Shown piece after piece: positions 45,871-55,710 of a stretch of 64,000 nucleotides of DNA; position 1 is the first letter of the stretch, and every line of letters starts with the position of its first letter. Below the pieces are notes generated by a model. It was not told where the DNA came from. It did not search any database and saw nothing but the letters and a program-made list of their open reading frames with translations. The position numbers were made by a program, and so were the translations under genes. The stretch comes from Acanthosepion esculentum (lineage: Eukaryota; Mollusca; Cephalopoda; Sepiida; Sepiidae), in NCBI GenBank assembly GCA_964036315.1, contig OZ038510.1, forward strand, positions 80,141,849-80,205,848, written 5' to 3'.

Positions 45871-47264
45871 TTCATGTTGGCACCCAACAAAAGCCCGATC
45901 CATAAGGATTAAAATAAATACAGGGATTGGACAAAATAATTGAAACACTTGTTAAATTCAAAAAATGTTTTATCTAATTTGAAGTAGCGTTATTATTCAG
46001 TCACCCAGGTAGCGTTATTATTCAGTCACCCAGGTAGCGTTATTATTCAGTCACCCATGTAGTTCATGTTGGCACCCAACAAAAGCCCGATCCATAAGGA
46101 TTAAAATAAATACAGGGATTGGACAAAATAATTGAAACACTTGTTAAATTCAAAAAATGTTTTATCTAATATGAAGTAGCGTTATTATTCAGTCACCCAG
46201 GTAGCGTTATTATTCAGTCACCCAGGTAGCGTTATTATTCAGTCACCCATGTAGTTCATGTTGGCACCCAACAAAAGCCCGATCCATAAGGATTAAAATA
46301 AATACAGGGATTGGACAAAATAATTGAAACACTTGTTAAATTCAAAAAATGTTTTATCTAATATGAAGTAGCGTTATTATTCAGTCACCCAGGTAGCGTT
46401 ATTATTCAGTCACCCAGGTAGCGTTATTATTCAGTCACCCATGTAGTTCATGTTGGCACCCAACAAAAGCCCGATCCATAAGGATTAAAATAAATACAGG
46501 GATTGGACAAAATAATTGAAACACTTGTTAAATTCAAAAAATGTTTTATCTAATATGAAGTAGCGTTATTATTCAGTCACCCAGGTAGCGTTATTATTCA
46601 GTCACCCAGGTAGCGTTATTATTCAGTCACCCATGTAGTTCATGTTGGCACCCAACAAACGCCCGATCCATAAGGATTAAAATAAATACAGGGATTGGAC
46701 AAAATAATTGAAACACTTGTTAAATTCAAAAAATGTTTTATCTAATATGAAGTAGCGTTATTATTCAGTCACCCAGGTAGCGTTATTATTCAGTCACCCA
46801 GGTAGCGTTATTATTCAGTCACCCATGTAGTTCATGTTGGCACCCAACAAAAGCCCGATCCATAAGGATTAAAATAAATACAGGGATTGGACAAAATAAT
46901 TGAAACACTTGTTAAATTCAAAAAATGTTTTATCTAATATGAAGTAGCGTTATTATTCAGTCACCCAGGTAGCGTTATTATTCAGTCACCCAGGTAGCGT
47001 TATTATTCAGTCACCCATGTAGTTCATGTTGGCACCCAACAAAAGCCCGATCCATAAGGATTAAAATAAATACAGGGATTGGACAAAATAATTGAAACAC
47101 TTGTTAAATTCAAAAAATGTTTTATCTAATATGAAGTAGCGTTATTATTCAGTCACCCAGGTAGCGTTATTATTCAGTCACCCAGGTAGCGTTATTATTC
47201 AGTCACCCATGTAGTTCATGTTGGCACCCAACAAAAGCCCGATCCATAAGGATTAAAATAAATA
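45868..47264 (+). repeat. 192-bp composite units: minisatellite + flank + Tc1 end
   Basis: Each 192-bp unit has three 25-bp minisatellite copies, about 50 bp of flank (ttcatgttggcacccaacaa, aagcccgatccataaggatt) and 68 bp of transposon end beginning cagggattggacaaaataat and stopping at atatgaag, where the minisatellite resumes. Flank starts at 45871, 46063, 46255, 46447, 46639, 46831, 47023 and 47215 are exactly 192 bp apart. The eighth unit continues into the complete transposon at 47265. Units are nearly identical; the first has taatttgaag for taatatgaag and one has caaacgcccg. Confidence 0.95.
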
Positions 47265-48477
47265 CAGGGATTGGACAAAATAATTGAAACACTTGTTAAA
47301 TTCAAAAAATGTTTTATCTAATATGAAGTTGGTCCTTCTTTAGCCTCACATACAGCTTTAATTCGTCTAGGAATGGAATCCTACAGCTTCCTGACTTCCT
47401 CCAGAGGAATTTTCACGGTGGAGGATAGTGGCTCCTAAGTTGTTGGTCCAAAATGCACCACAAATGTTCAATAATATTGATATCTGGAGATTGGGGAGTC
47501 CACTCCATGTATTCTAGCTCACTTTCATGCTCTTCATACCAATTCTTAATCACTTGAGCAGTATGTATTGGAGCATTATTATCTTGGAAGATGCAGTCAC
47601 CATCAGGGAATAAATTCTTGGCCATTGGATGAACAAGATCTCCCAAAATGTTCAGGTAAACTTTGCTGTTGATTCTACCACGCAGTACAACTATTGGACC
47701 GAGACATTTCTATCATATAGCGGCCCAAACTATCATTGATCCACCTCCATGCTTCACTGTTGGAAGAAGGCAGTCAGGGTTGTAAGCTTCTTTGGGCTGC
47801 CTCCACACATAAACTCGCCCTGAAGTTTGGAAAAGAGAAAAACTGGACTTGTTTGAGAATATGACTGGCTTCCACTGGTTTACACACCGCGCATTGTGAT
47901 CTCTGCACCACTTTAACCTCTTTTGAATGTTGCGAGTGAAGAGAAGAGGTTTCCTCACAGCGGCTCTTCCATGATATGCAGCCTTATGGAACTCATAACG
48001 AACAGTTTTAGTAGAAACTGAACAATTCAGAGGGTTATTCAAATTAGCGGTCACTTTGTCAGCATTTTTCCGATGATTTTTTGCCACATTGCATTCCAAT
48101 ACACGTCAGTCCCTGTCAGTAAGTTTGCAAGTCTGGCCTGAATTGCTACGGTTGCTTAAGGTCTTGCCCTCTTTCTCGAATTGCATCAGTGTTCTTGATA
48201 TGGTAGCTCTTGAAATACCCAACAGTTCAGCAACCTTAGTGATCGAAGCTCCTGTCATGTGAGCTCCAACAATTTGCACTTTTTCAAACTCATTTAGCTT
48301 AAATTTTACTAAATTCTAAAAATAAATATGACAAAGACAGTAAATTAGATAAATAAACGTATTTACAATAGATATAACCTGCAATTACGAAGTTTTAGTT
48401 AAAGTTCTTAATATAATAGGTCTTTGAAATATAGGACTGGATTTTGCAACTGTTCCAGTTATTTTGTCCAACTCCTG
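47265..48477 (-). mobile_element. Tc1/mariner element, DD37E type, 1.2 kb
   Basis: The terminal inverted repeats are cagggattggacaaaataat on the left and, reverse-complemented, caggagttggacaaaataac on the right. Both are flanked by TA (47263-47264 and 48478-48479), the expected target duplication. The interior holds one transposase pseudogene on the minus strand. The right flank is dispersed repeat D1; the left flank is the ~50-bp segment shared with the 192-bp units. The element is internally complete but dead. Confidence 0.9.
47318..48310 (-). pseudogene. Tc1/mariner transposase, DD37E type, inactivated
   Basis: The minus strand begins with a helix-turn-helix region (KLNEFEKVQIVGAHMTGASI, TKVAELLGISRATISRTL). 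Then come NADKVTANLNNPLNCSVS, KHGGGSMIVWAAI, FQDNNAPIHTAQVIKNWYEE, WTPQSPDINIIEHLW and a broken C-terminus ending PTSY and a stop. From the second catalytic Asp (QDNNAP) to Glu (IIEHLW) there are 37 residues, so the type is DD37E. The first catalytic Asp is replaced: VIFSNKS stands where SDES is usual. In-frame stops follow LTDRD and VWAAI (two adjacent), and the C-terminus is frameshifted after SHYPPP. No ATG fits the N-terminus; tttatttttag just upstream on the minus strand could be a splice acceptor. Confidence 0.9.
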
Positions 48478-48765
48478 TATATTAAATTTAATATTTTCAA
48501 TAAGAAAAATATTTTGCTGTATTTTAAAAACTAATTTACATTGACTGGAAGGATTTTTTTTTCTAAAATAGCTGATTAGCGCCCTCATTTCGTCGTCTTT
48601 CATCGCAATGTAATTCTTTTTTTTATTAAAAAAGCTTCCAAAAATAAAATATACTTTTAAGAAACGTTATTTGAGGAATATTAGCTGATTTAAAGTATAA
48701 TTAATCTGATTTTAAGCAGATATTATTTACTTTAAGCTTAAAATATGTCGGGTTACGTCCTCCTC
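48478..48765 (+). repeat. AT-rich dispersed repeat D1, copy at the Tc1 right flank
   Basis: Starts tattaaatttaatattttca and is collinear with 2862-3100 (tgctgtatttt, aaaataaaatatactttt, attaatctgatttt). The Tc1 element inserted at a TA at its left edge. Confidence 0.65.
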
Positions 48766-48911
48766 TTCCTAATTTTCGAAACTGCTAATAAACGCTTTCC
48801 GGATTATAGATACTCGGCGATATTTTTTTTCTCGACCCCTTCTCACCTTATCCGCTTATTCGTCAAGATGTAAGTCTCACTCGGAAAACGCGTTTCCTTT
48901 GGGAAACGCAT

Positions 48912-48912
<1 letters not shown>

Positions 48913-48947
<35 letters not shown>

Positions 48948-48980
48948 TACACACAAGCACACACACATACACACACACAT
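48913..48980. repeat. (CA)n microsatellite with interruptions
   Basis: CA dinucleotides from 48914 interrupted by AAATA, AAG and TA. Spurious frames on both strands. Confidence 0.95.
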
Positions 48981-49112
48981 GTACGTATGCACATTCACTA
49001 CACTACATATACTTTGGACCAAAATGGTTTCCACATTCATTTCTTACACACATAATTGTCTACGTCGTTTGTATACCTTTGTTGTTAATACATTATCATT
49101 TGTTTGTCCATA

Positions 49113-50382
49113 TAGAGTGGCCTAAGAAAAGTTTTTAGCCAGGAGAAATAAACTACATCCAATTTCAAAATTTAATTACGTAATCCCAACTCAACATAAA
49201 CAAACAGTATTTAGAACTGGTATAGGGTAGGTCCTTCATTTGCTAGTTTCAGTGCTTGTATCCGATTTTTCATGGATTTCATCAAGTTATCAACAATCGT
49301 CTGACCCATATTTCGCCACTCCTTTAGCAATGTTTCGTTAAGGGTTGCCACTGACGTGATTTTGGTTGCACAGTCTCGAAGTTTTCGGTGAAGGTGCTCC
49401 CAAACGTGACCTGTTGGATTCGTGTCAAAATTTTGGGCTACTCATGGCAGTGACTTGATTCCTTACGATTCCTTCCAGGCCTTTGCTACTTTGCTCATAT
49501 GACACGGTGCTCCATCTTCTTGAAAAGGGTAGACATTCTTGTCAATCTGATTGGTTTCAAATAGTGGGAGTAGTCCTTTCTCTAATATTTGACCGTATTT
49601 TGGACCATTCAACCGCTCAACAAGAATCAGCTCAGATTTCCCTTCAAACCAGACTGTGCCCCACACCATTATTCGAATCCCTCCATGTTTCACGGTCGCC
49701 TGCAGACATTCAGTGTTCCAAGTCTCATTCTGATTTCTCCAAACATAAACCAATCACGAATTCGAATATTGGCAGAATTTATGTCATCTGACCAAATTAC
49801 AGACTGCCAAAATTCATAATCTTTGCTCTCGAATTCTCTCGCCCAGTCCATACGCCTGTTCCTGTTAACCTCTGAAATCAAGGGTTTCTTTCTTGCAATT
49901 CTTCTTTGATAGCCTAGCTCTTTCAGAGTCTTTCTCATCGCATATGGTGACATTGCCATGCCGTTGGCGACATCTTTGACGCTCTGACGACAGTTTCTGA
50001 TGACTTCCCTATTCAGTGCCCTTTTCGTTCACTCAGACACGATGCTTGGTCTTCCTGAACGTTGTTCCACACGACAATGGCCGTCTTCATTAAATTTCTT
50101 AACAATATTATTAACCATTTGATGATTAACCTGGAAAAACCTAGCAATTTCTCTATTTGACTTGCCACACTGATGCCATCCTGTTATTTGCCCTCGTTGA
50201 AATTCGCCCAATTTCCTTTACTTCCGCCAACTTTCATTGCAAAATATAAATTAACTAGCGTTCAAAGATTAGAGTAGCTTGATACTAACACGGTATTGTC
50301 TGAAAAAAAGAAGAGATATTGTTACACAAGCCAAAATTGCTGTAATCAAGGGTGGCTAAAAACTTATAATAGCCCACTTTAT
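49113..50382 (-). mobile_element. Second Tc1-like element, DD34E type, ~1.27 kb
   Basis: The left end tagagtggcctaagaaaagt then ttttagcc pairs with the right end, whose reverse complement is taaagtgggctattataagt then ttttagcc. TA dinucleotides flank both ends. The interior encodes a single minus-strand transposase pseudogene. It is unrelated in end sequence to the DD37E element 0.6 kb to its left. Confidence 0.85.
49215..50211 (-). pseudogene. Tc1-like transposase, DD34E type, inactivated
   Basis: The N-terminus reads GEFQRGQITGWHQCGKSNRE then IARFFQVNHQMVNNIVKKF, the paired-like helix-turn-helix of Tc1 transposases, followed by RSGRPS. Downstream are KTLKELGYQRRIARKKPLI, VIWSDD (first catalytic Asp), YVWRNQNETWN, KHGGIRIMVWG, PFQEDGAPCHMSKVAKAW (second Asp) and FDTNPTGHVWEHL. 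In that last motif the catalytic Glu is Gly, 34 residues after the second Asp. The start ATG appears to be TTG, at least three in-frame stops occur and a frameshift lies near 49750. The C-terminus ends EGPTLYQF. Confidence 0.9.
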
Positions 50383-50519
50383 AACGCGACCCTGGCCGAT
50401 ACTTTTCTACTGACTAGCCAATGATCATCCCACGTTGTGTTTCAATCCTCAATGTCGTCGGTGTTCGCTGAAAACTGGGAATGGTCGCAATGCATGCTCA
50501 CAAATTAACACGAGAAAAT

Positions 50520-50656
50520 TTAATTGCAAAATTTAATTCAACTATCGTTCATAACTAGCTAACACTGTATTGTTTGAAAAGAAAAAGAAGAGACGTTATT
50601 ACAGAAGCCAAAATTGCTGTAATGAAAGGTGGCTTATCATAGCCCATTGTATATTA
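50520..50656 (-). mobile_element. Solo end of the second Tc1-like element
   Basis: gcaaaatttaattcaactat ... gccaaaattgctgtaatgaa then aggtggctta ... atagcccattgta repeats the terminal ~130 bp of the element ending at 50382 (gcaaaatataaattaactag ... gtggctaaaaac ... agcccacttta). It carries no transposase and is separated from the full element by about 140 bp of other sequence. Confidence 0.75.
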
Positions 50657-51998
50657 GTTCTTGTCATTTCTATACATTTATTTACGTGTACTCACATCCG
50701 AGTCTGCCATGTTTGTTGTGAGCATTTTAGGAGACACACGTGTTTATCTCTCAACGTGTACACCGCCCCGAAACAGACACAAGCGAAATATTGCTCCTTT
50801 ACTCCTAACCCTGAGAAATTTGAATAGTTTCGAATTTATTATCATTTGTTTTTTTCAGCTGTTGACATGTTTGACAGCTTGACGACAAAGTGATTTTTAT
50901 CTAATGCTGTTCTATGGAGGCTTTAGTTGTAAAAATTAGTGAATATAACGTGAACGCCTCTTACATATAATTTTTCTGTTCTCAGTAATCTTAAAAATTT
51001 AAGAAAATACTAAGTTAATGTTTTATTGAATTTTAGAAACTTTCTGGTTTTAAATTTATTATAATTATCGCTTTTATTTTCTAATAATGTCGTACTTGGG
51101 CGCCCATATGTACAAAAATAGGCAAGTTTATACACATACAAAAAGATTCAAAATTCTTTTTAAAATATTGGTGGTTGATGATTTGTACTAAGGTTTTCCA
51201 TTTATGATGAGTAAGTATAGTTTTCGCTTAATTATAATATTATCGAAAAGGCTGAAATTAATACAGAATTTTAAAAGATATAAAAATTAATAAATTATTC
51301 TAATTAAAATTTAAAGCAATGAAAACAATTCTTGTAAAAATTCATTAATCATCGAAAAAATCTTTTTTTCTTAAAACAATAGTATCTTTAATATATCTAA
51401 TTTATAAAAGCAATTAAAAGTTTTTCTAATTAAATAAGGTAATAGCTCTATTTCATTTTTTTATATTTTACGATTAAGAGCAGATTTTTGCCCAGTGCTG
51501 TTTCTGTTTGTGAAAAAATACTGATGATTTAAATTCTTCACGGATTTCTGCTTTTAACTAAGATAAATATGAAGAGGGTGGAATTTTAATTTCTCGAAAT
51601 TTCATAAAATTAAGAGCAGGTAACAGATGTAAAAAGAAACATTTCTAAGAAACAAAAAAACAAAAAAATTATTTAATTCATTTGTGAATAAGTCCTATAA
51701 ATTTCATTAAAATTATTTGATTTTTGCAAGAATTTCCAAAACAATGTTTATTATAATGTGTTATAAGATGCTAAGTTTCTGATACTAATCTTTGGCCCAC
51801 TCACTGAGGCAAGAAAAAGAATATAGTTAACTAAAATTTCGACCATTATAGAAAGGATAAAAAAATTAATAAAATAATGAAATCATACTTTGGTCTTTCT
51901 TCAAAATAATAACATAAACACTTTGAGGATAAAACTTTGTTTTCATTAAGTTTGGGGACTTTTTCATCATGGTATGCTCTTTTTAGCGAATTTTGGAA
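50657..51998. other. Unassigned AT-rich DNA
   Basis: No gene, RNA or clear repeat was seen apart from the weak similarity of 51105-51225 to 3847-3955. Small frames (for example 50661-50882) lack recognisable domains. Confidence 0.45.
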
Positions 51999-51999
51999 G

Positions 52000-52058
<59 letters not shown>

Positions 52059-52294
52059 CAAATCTAGGATTGGTGTATACGGAATAAATTCCAATAACCA
52101 ACAATTACTATTCTTAAAAGTGTGCTCAATACAGAGTAGAGCATATATAATTGTTTATTTAAAAATTATAACATAAATATGTTATAAAATCACTACAAAA
52201 ATAGCCATTTCGTTTCAACACCTCCGGTGTCTTATCAAGTGATGATGTTGAATGTAGAATAAACCCTTTATTCTATATTCAACATCATCACTTG

Positions 52295-52329
<35 letters not shown>

Positions 52330-52465
52330 AGTATAGGATTGGTGTATACAGAATACATTGCAATAAACAAAAAATACTATTCTTAAAGGAGTGCTCAATA
52401 AAGAATAGAGCGAATATAATTTATTCGAAAATTATAACATAAATATGTTATAAAATCACTAAAAA
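51999..52465 (+). repeat. Duplicated (TA)n-linked repeat
   Basis: (TA)n at 52001-52055 and at 52298-52326 are each followed by the same ~150-bp sequence: taggattggtgtatac, gtgctcaata, ttataacataaatatgttat and aaaatcact. The second copy is truncated. Between them lies the hairpin at 52235-52295. It resembles the TA-flanked repeat at 0.6-1.4 kb in organisation, not in sequence. Confidence 0.8.
52235..52295. repeat. 26-bp inverted repeat (hairpin)
   Basis: tcaagtgatgatgttgaatg then tagaat is the reverse complement, with one mismatch, of attctatattcaacatcatc then acttga, with a short loop. Immediately to its left the minus strand reads cttgataagacaccggaggt then gttgaaacg. Confidence 0.85.
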
Positions 52466-52825
52466 TGTAGTTAAGTAAACACGACTTTCTGCTTGTGGGA
52501 TTTTTGTAAAATAGGTGGTACAATTATAGCTACTGGCGTCGACTAATACGTCAAAGAAATGGATTTTATTAATAATGTTGAGTTCGTAAGTAAAGTGAAG
52601 GAGAGGGTTATTCCCAAAAGTTTCTTTCAGTCATTTTTAAATGTCTTCTAAGCTAATAAGAACCATCACGAGCTCAATACTCAAAACCTATCCAAAAATT
52701 GGAAAACATAGCTTTGTACTTATATAACTGGCATATCTTTATCATTTTATATAGATGCTACAGGTAAAGCATTAGCACTCATATATATATATCACTCATA
52801 CAGAGAGAAAGCTATGCAATCATGA

Positions 52826-53731
52826 TAATTTATCATCTCAGAAATGGCCGAAAAGTTGTGACTATAACAACCAAGATGAGGATACTAGTCAGAATCAATC
52901 AGTTTATAAAAATGATAATTCCTCATCTCGGAAATGGCCGAAACTTTGTGACTATAACAACCAAGATGAAGATACTAGTCAGAATCAATCAGTTTATAAA
53001 AATGATAATTCCCCATCTCAGAAATGGCCGAAAAGTTGTGACTATAACAACCAAGATGAGGATACTAGTCAGAATCAGTCAGTGTATAAAAATGATAATT
53101 CCTCATATCGGTAATGGCCAAAACGTTGTGACTATAACAACCAAGATGAAGATACTAGTCAGAATTAATCAGTGTATAAAAATGATAATTCCTCATCTCA
53201 GAAATGGCCGAAACGTTGTGTCTATAACAACCAAGATGAGGATACTCGTTAGAATCAATCAGTGTATAAAAATGATAATTCCTCATCTCAGAAATGGCCG
53301 AAACGTTGTGACTATAACAACCAAGATGAAGATACTAGTCGGAATCAATCAGTTTATAAAAATGATAATTCCTCATCTCAGAAATGGCCGAAACGTTGTG
53401 ACTATAACAACCAAGATGAGGATACTAGTCAGAATCAGTCAGTGTATAAAAATGATAATTCCTCATCTCGGAAATGGCCGAAACTTTGTGACTATAACAA
53501 CCAAGATGAAGATACTAGTCAGAATCAATCAGTTTATAAAAATGATAATTCCCCATCTCAGAAATGGCCGAAACGTTGTGTCTATAACAACCAAGATGAG
53601 GACACTCGTTAGAATCAATCAGTGTATAAAAATGATAATTCCTCATCTCAGAAATGGCCGAAACGTTGTGAGTATAACAGCCAAAATGAGGATACAGTGT
53701 ATTATAAGGATAATTCCTCATCTCAAAAATA
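52826..53731 (+). repeat. 90-bp tandem array, about 10 units
   Basis: Units of exactly 90 bp (52831, 52921, 53011 and onward to 53641), each with ctcatctcagaaatggccg, aaacgttgtgactataac and caaccaagatgaggatac. Because 90 is divisible by three and the unit lacks stops in two plus frames, open frames of 309 and 116 codons with 30-residue repeats result (for example RNGRNVVTITTKMRILVRIN). There is no sign of selection on protein: both frames are open and the unit matches the non-coding 107-bp unit at 21.7-22.7 kb. Confidence 0.92.
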
Positions 53732-54178
53732 AAGATAATTCCTTTTGCTAAAATTTCCAGGCAAACCCTTTTCTTCCTTTGAAACGCTATCTTTCGATTC
53801 CTTAATAATTCGGTTCGTGAGAAGTGCCTTTTACTCTTCAATCGATTCGATAATCAGGCCGTATTGTTTCTATCATTCATCAACATCTTTCGGTGACGTC
53901 GGTCCAAAAGAACATCATTGTTCATTCGGTCGACTTTGTTAATGAATCTAATGACTTGATAACTGAACAAATAATATCGAACTATTTCATCTCAAAGAGG
54001 CGCGTATATATGGCGGCGGTAGATAAACTAATAGACAGCACACGTGACTGCATTTACTATGTACTGATATTCGTCTTCTTCATTTTCTACGTGCCGTGTT
54101 TCTTCAGGAGGTGGGTGATCATGTCTCCGATCTCTTGTAGCCCTTAGCAAGGTTTGTCCCCATTTCCGCCATCCATTC
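53732..54178. other. Unassigned DNA downstream of the LTR primer site
   Basis: On the minus strand this is where a Gypsy-like internal region would lie relative to the LTR at 54179-54407. A short frame ending EDEYQYIVNAVTCAVY has no recognised domain. At about 54078-54112 the minus strand reads cctgaagaaacacggcacgt then agaaaatg, another hammerhead-like core layout. Confidence 0.35.
54156..54178 (-). other. Candidate primer-binding region of an LTR element
   Basis: Directly after the LTR 3' end on the minus strand, gaatggatggcggaaatggg then gac contains TGGCGGAAATGGGGA, similar in layout to Gypsy-type primer-binding sites. The cognate tRNA was not identified. Confidence 0.35.
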
Positions 54179-54406
54179 TGTTGTGGCCTTGGTAGGGCCA
54201 GAAATAAAGACACAAGAGAGGAATTGAGTTAATCAAATATATTAACAGAAACAGTAATACAAACTTATACAAACGAGAGTGTTACAGCAAGAATGTTCGG
54301 TCCGACTGTCAGAGCTGACTGCTGGAAACTTCTCTCTCCAAAAGACAGTACCTGCTCCTATTTGTAGCTGGGAGAGTCCAGGTCGGCGTGGGCAAATTAC
54401 CGTAAC

Positions 54407-54407
<1 letters not shown>
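54179..54407 (-). mobile_element. Gypsy-like LTR (229 bp)
   Basis: On the minus strand it begins tgttacggtaatttgcccac and ends ccaaggccacaaca, opening TG and closing CA. A TATA-like acaaatagg lies about 55 bases in. It is followed by a purported primer-binding site, so it would be a 5' LTR, but no gag/pol frame or second LTR is visible in the window. To its right lies a (GATA)n tract. Confidence 0.5.
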
Positions 54408-54447
<40 letters not shown>

Positions 54448-54448
54448 T
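54408..54448. repeat. (GATA)n microsatellite
   Basis: About ten AGAT copies, followed at 54465-54492 by further degenerate GATA/TATC motifs. Confidence 0.95.
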
Positions 54449-54499
54449 GAACAGAATGAAATAGATGGATGGATAGATTATATCTATCTATCTTGGTGA

Positions 54500-55500
54500 A
54501 CTGCCGATGGTTTAAAGCTTATTACTGAATTAATCTATCAAGCTTTAGATATAAAAACCACGATGCTCGTGTTGTGGCTTTAGATATCTCGAAGGCGTTT
54601 GACAGGGTTTAGCTTTACAATCGGAAGTGCTACAGTGTCTTTAACTTAATATTTGACTTGATCTAATCTTTTTTATATATAACAAATCGTCTACTGAGTA
54701 TTGTGTTGAAGGGTAACTCTTTTAGATCCTTTCACATAAATTCGAGGGTCCTCGGGGCTCTAACCTTCGACCTACGTTCTTTCTTGTCTTCATCAACGAC
54801 CTTCTCGGTCACCAGTTCCCAACTTGGTATTTATGGTGATGACAACTATTTACTCCTGTTTTATTTACTCCTGTCTTAATAGTAAGTAAAACTGGCAAAA
54901 TGACCTCCAATCAATTGTTAACTGGGGCAAGAAATGACTGGTCAATGTTAACGCTTCCATCATCATATGTAATGCTGATCTCGAGGAGAGTAATTCATTG
55001 CGCCTCCTTGGACCCACATTTTCCACTGACATGAAATTATACTGAATCAATGACTTGTTCTGATGCTAAGAAAATTAGTTCAATTTGTCGTGCCGGACGA
55101 TGTTTTCTCGGCAGAAGCCATCTTCTACCATTCGCCCCTGCATTGAATATTGCCGCCATCTCGGCTTCAGTCACTTTTCATGCCAATTGTTCTAATGACC
55201 AGTCCGCCTTGGTATATCGAGCGAATGACTTTAAGCGTACTACTCGATTGGCAGTTAGGTCTCATCGTCTTACTGTTGAAATAGATGTAACCGTAACTTC
55301 TATTCTAATAGTTTCTTTTCCGTGGAACTTTCTTCTGGATTCTTGCTTCGCTGAAACCTACGATCTTTAAAAGTTTAAACGCCACCTCAATAGCCATCTT
55401 CTGTCTTCCTGAATCATGCCTGTTTATTCACTTTTCTTATCATTAATGTTATCTCGTATCCCCCCTTGCGTCTCAGTGGCTTTATCGCCTTGCTTGGGGG
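54500..55500 (+). pseudogene. Jockey-type LINE reverse transcriptase, degenerate
   Basis: Readable in order: RVVALDISKAFDRV (RT palm), FINDLLGHQFPTW, IYGDDNYLLL (the catalytic Y/FxDD region), NSLRLLGPTFSTDMK, STIRPCIEYC-like sequence, SASVTFHANCSNDQSA, RTTRLAVRSHRLTVE and a C-terminus. Stops and frameshifts separate the blocks. Near 55469-55499 the 3' UTR motif cgtctcagtggctttatcgc then cttgcttgggg matches copies at 22.78 and 57.4 kb. This is the longest jockey-type copy in the window, yet it lacks the endonuclease half. Confidence 0.8.
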
Positions 55501-55690
55501 AAGAACCGACTTAAAAACCATTTCAGTTGTTCCAATGCGCTTTCCTCTTTAATCCCTCGTTATACGTTTACTCGCACTTCTCGCCTGTGGAAATATCTTC
55601 AGGTTTCTTGCTTTCCCGTCAACTAAAATCTCCAAACATTTAAATATAACAAGAGTCGCTCTCTTCTGTCTTTCTGAAACCTGTTCTTTT
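55501..55690 (+). pseudogene. Second jockey-type LINE C-terminal fragment
   Basis: SSLIPRYTFTRTSRLWKYLQ, then VSCFPVN and LQTFKYN, repeats the C-terminal LWNxLPxSCFxxxxNLQxFK pattern directly after the 3' UTR motif of the preceding LINE, so another copy was nested or tandemly joined here. Confidence 0.65.
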
Positions 55691-55710
55691 ATTGACCTTT
55701 CCTTCTTACT

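Noticed and set aside
47413..48099. Two separate transposase genes in the DD37E element
   Set aside because: Both frames are the same reading frame interrupted by adjacent TGA and TAG codons; it is one broken gene.
52822..53751. 309-codon repeat protein
   Set aside because: It is the product of a 90-bp tandem array with a period divisible by three; two frames are open and the unit is homologous to a non-coding 107-bp unit.
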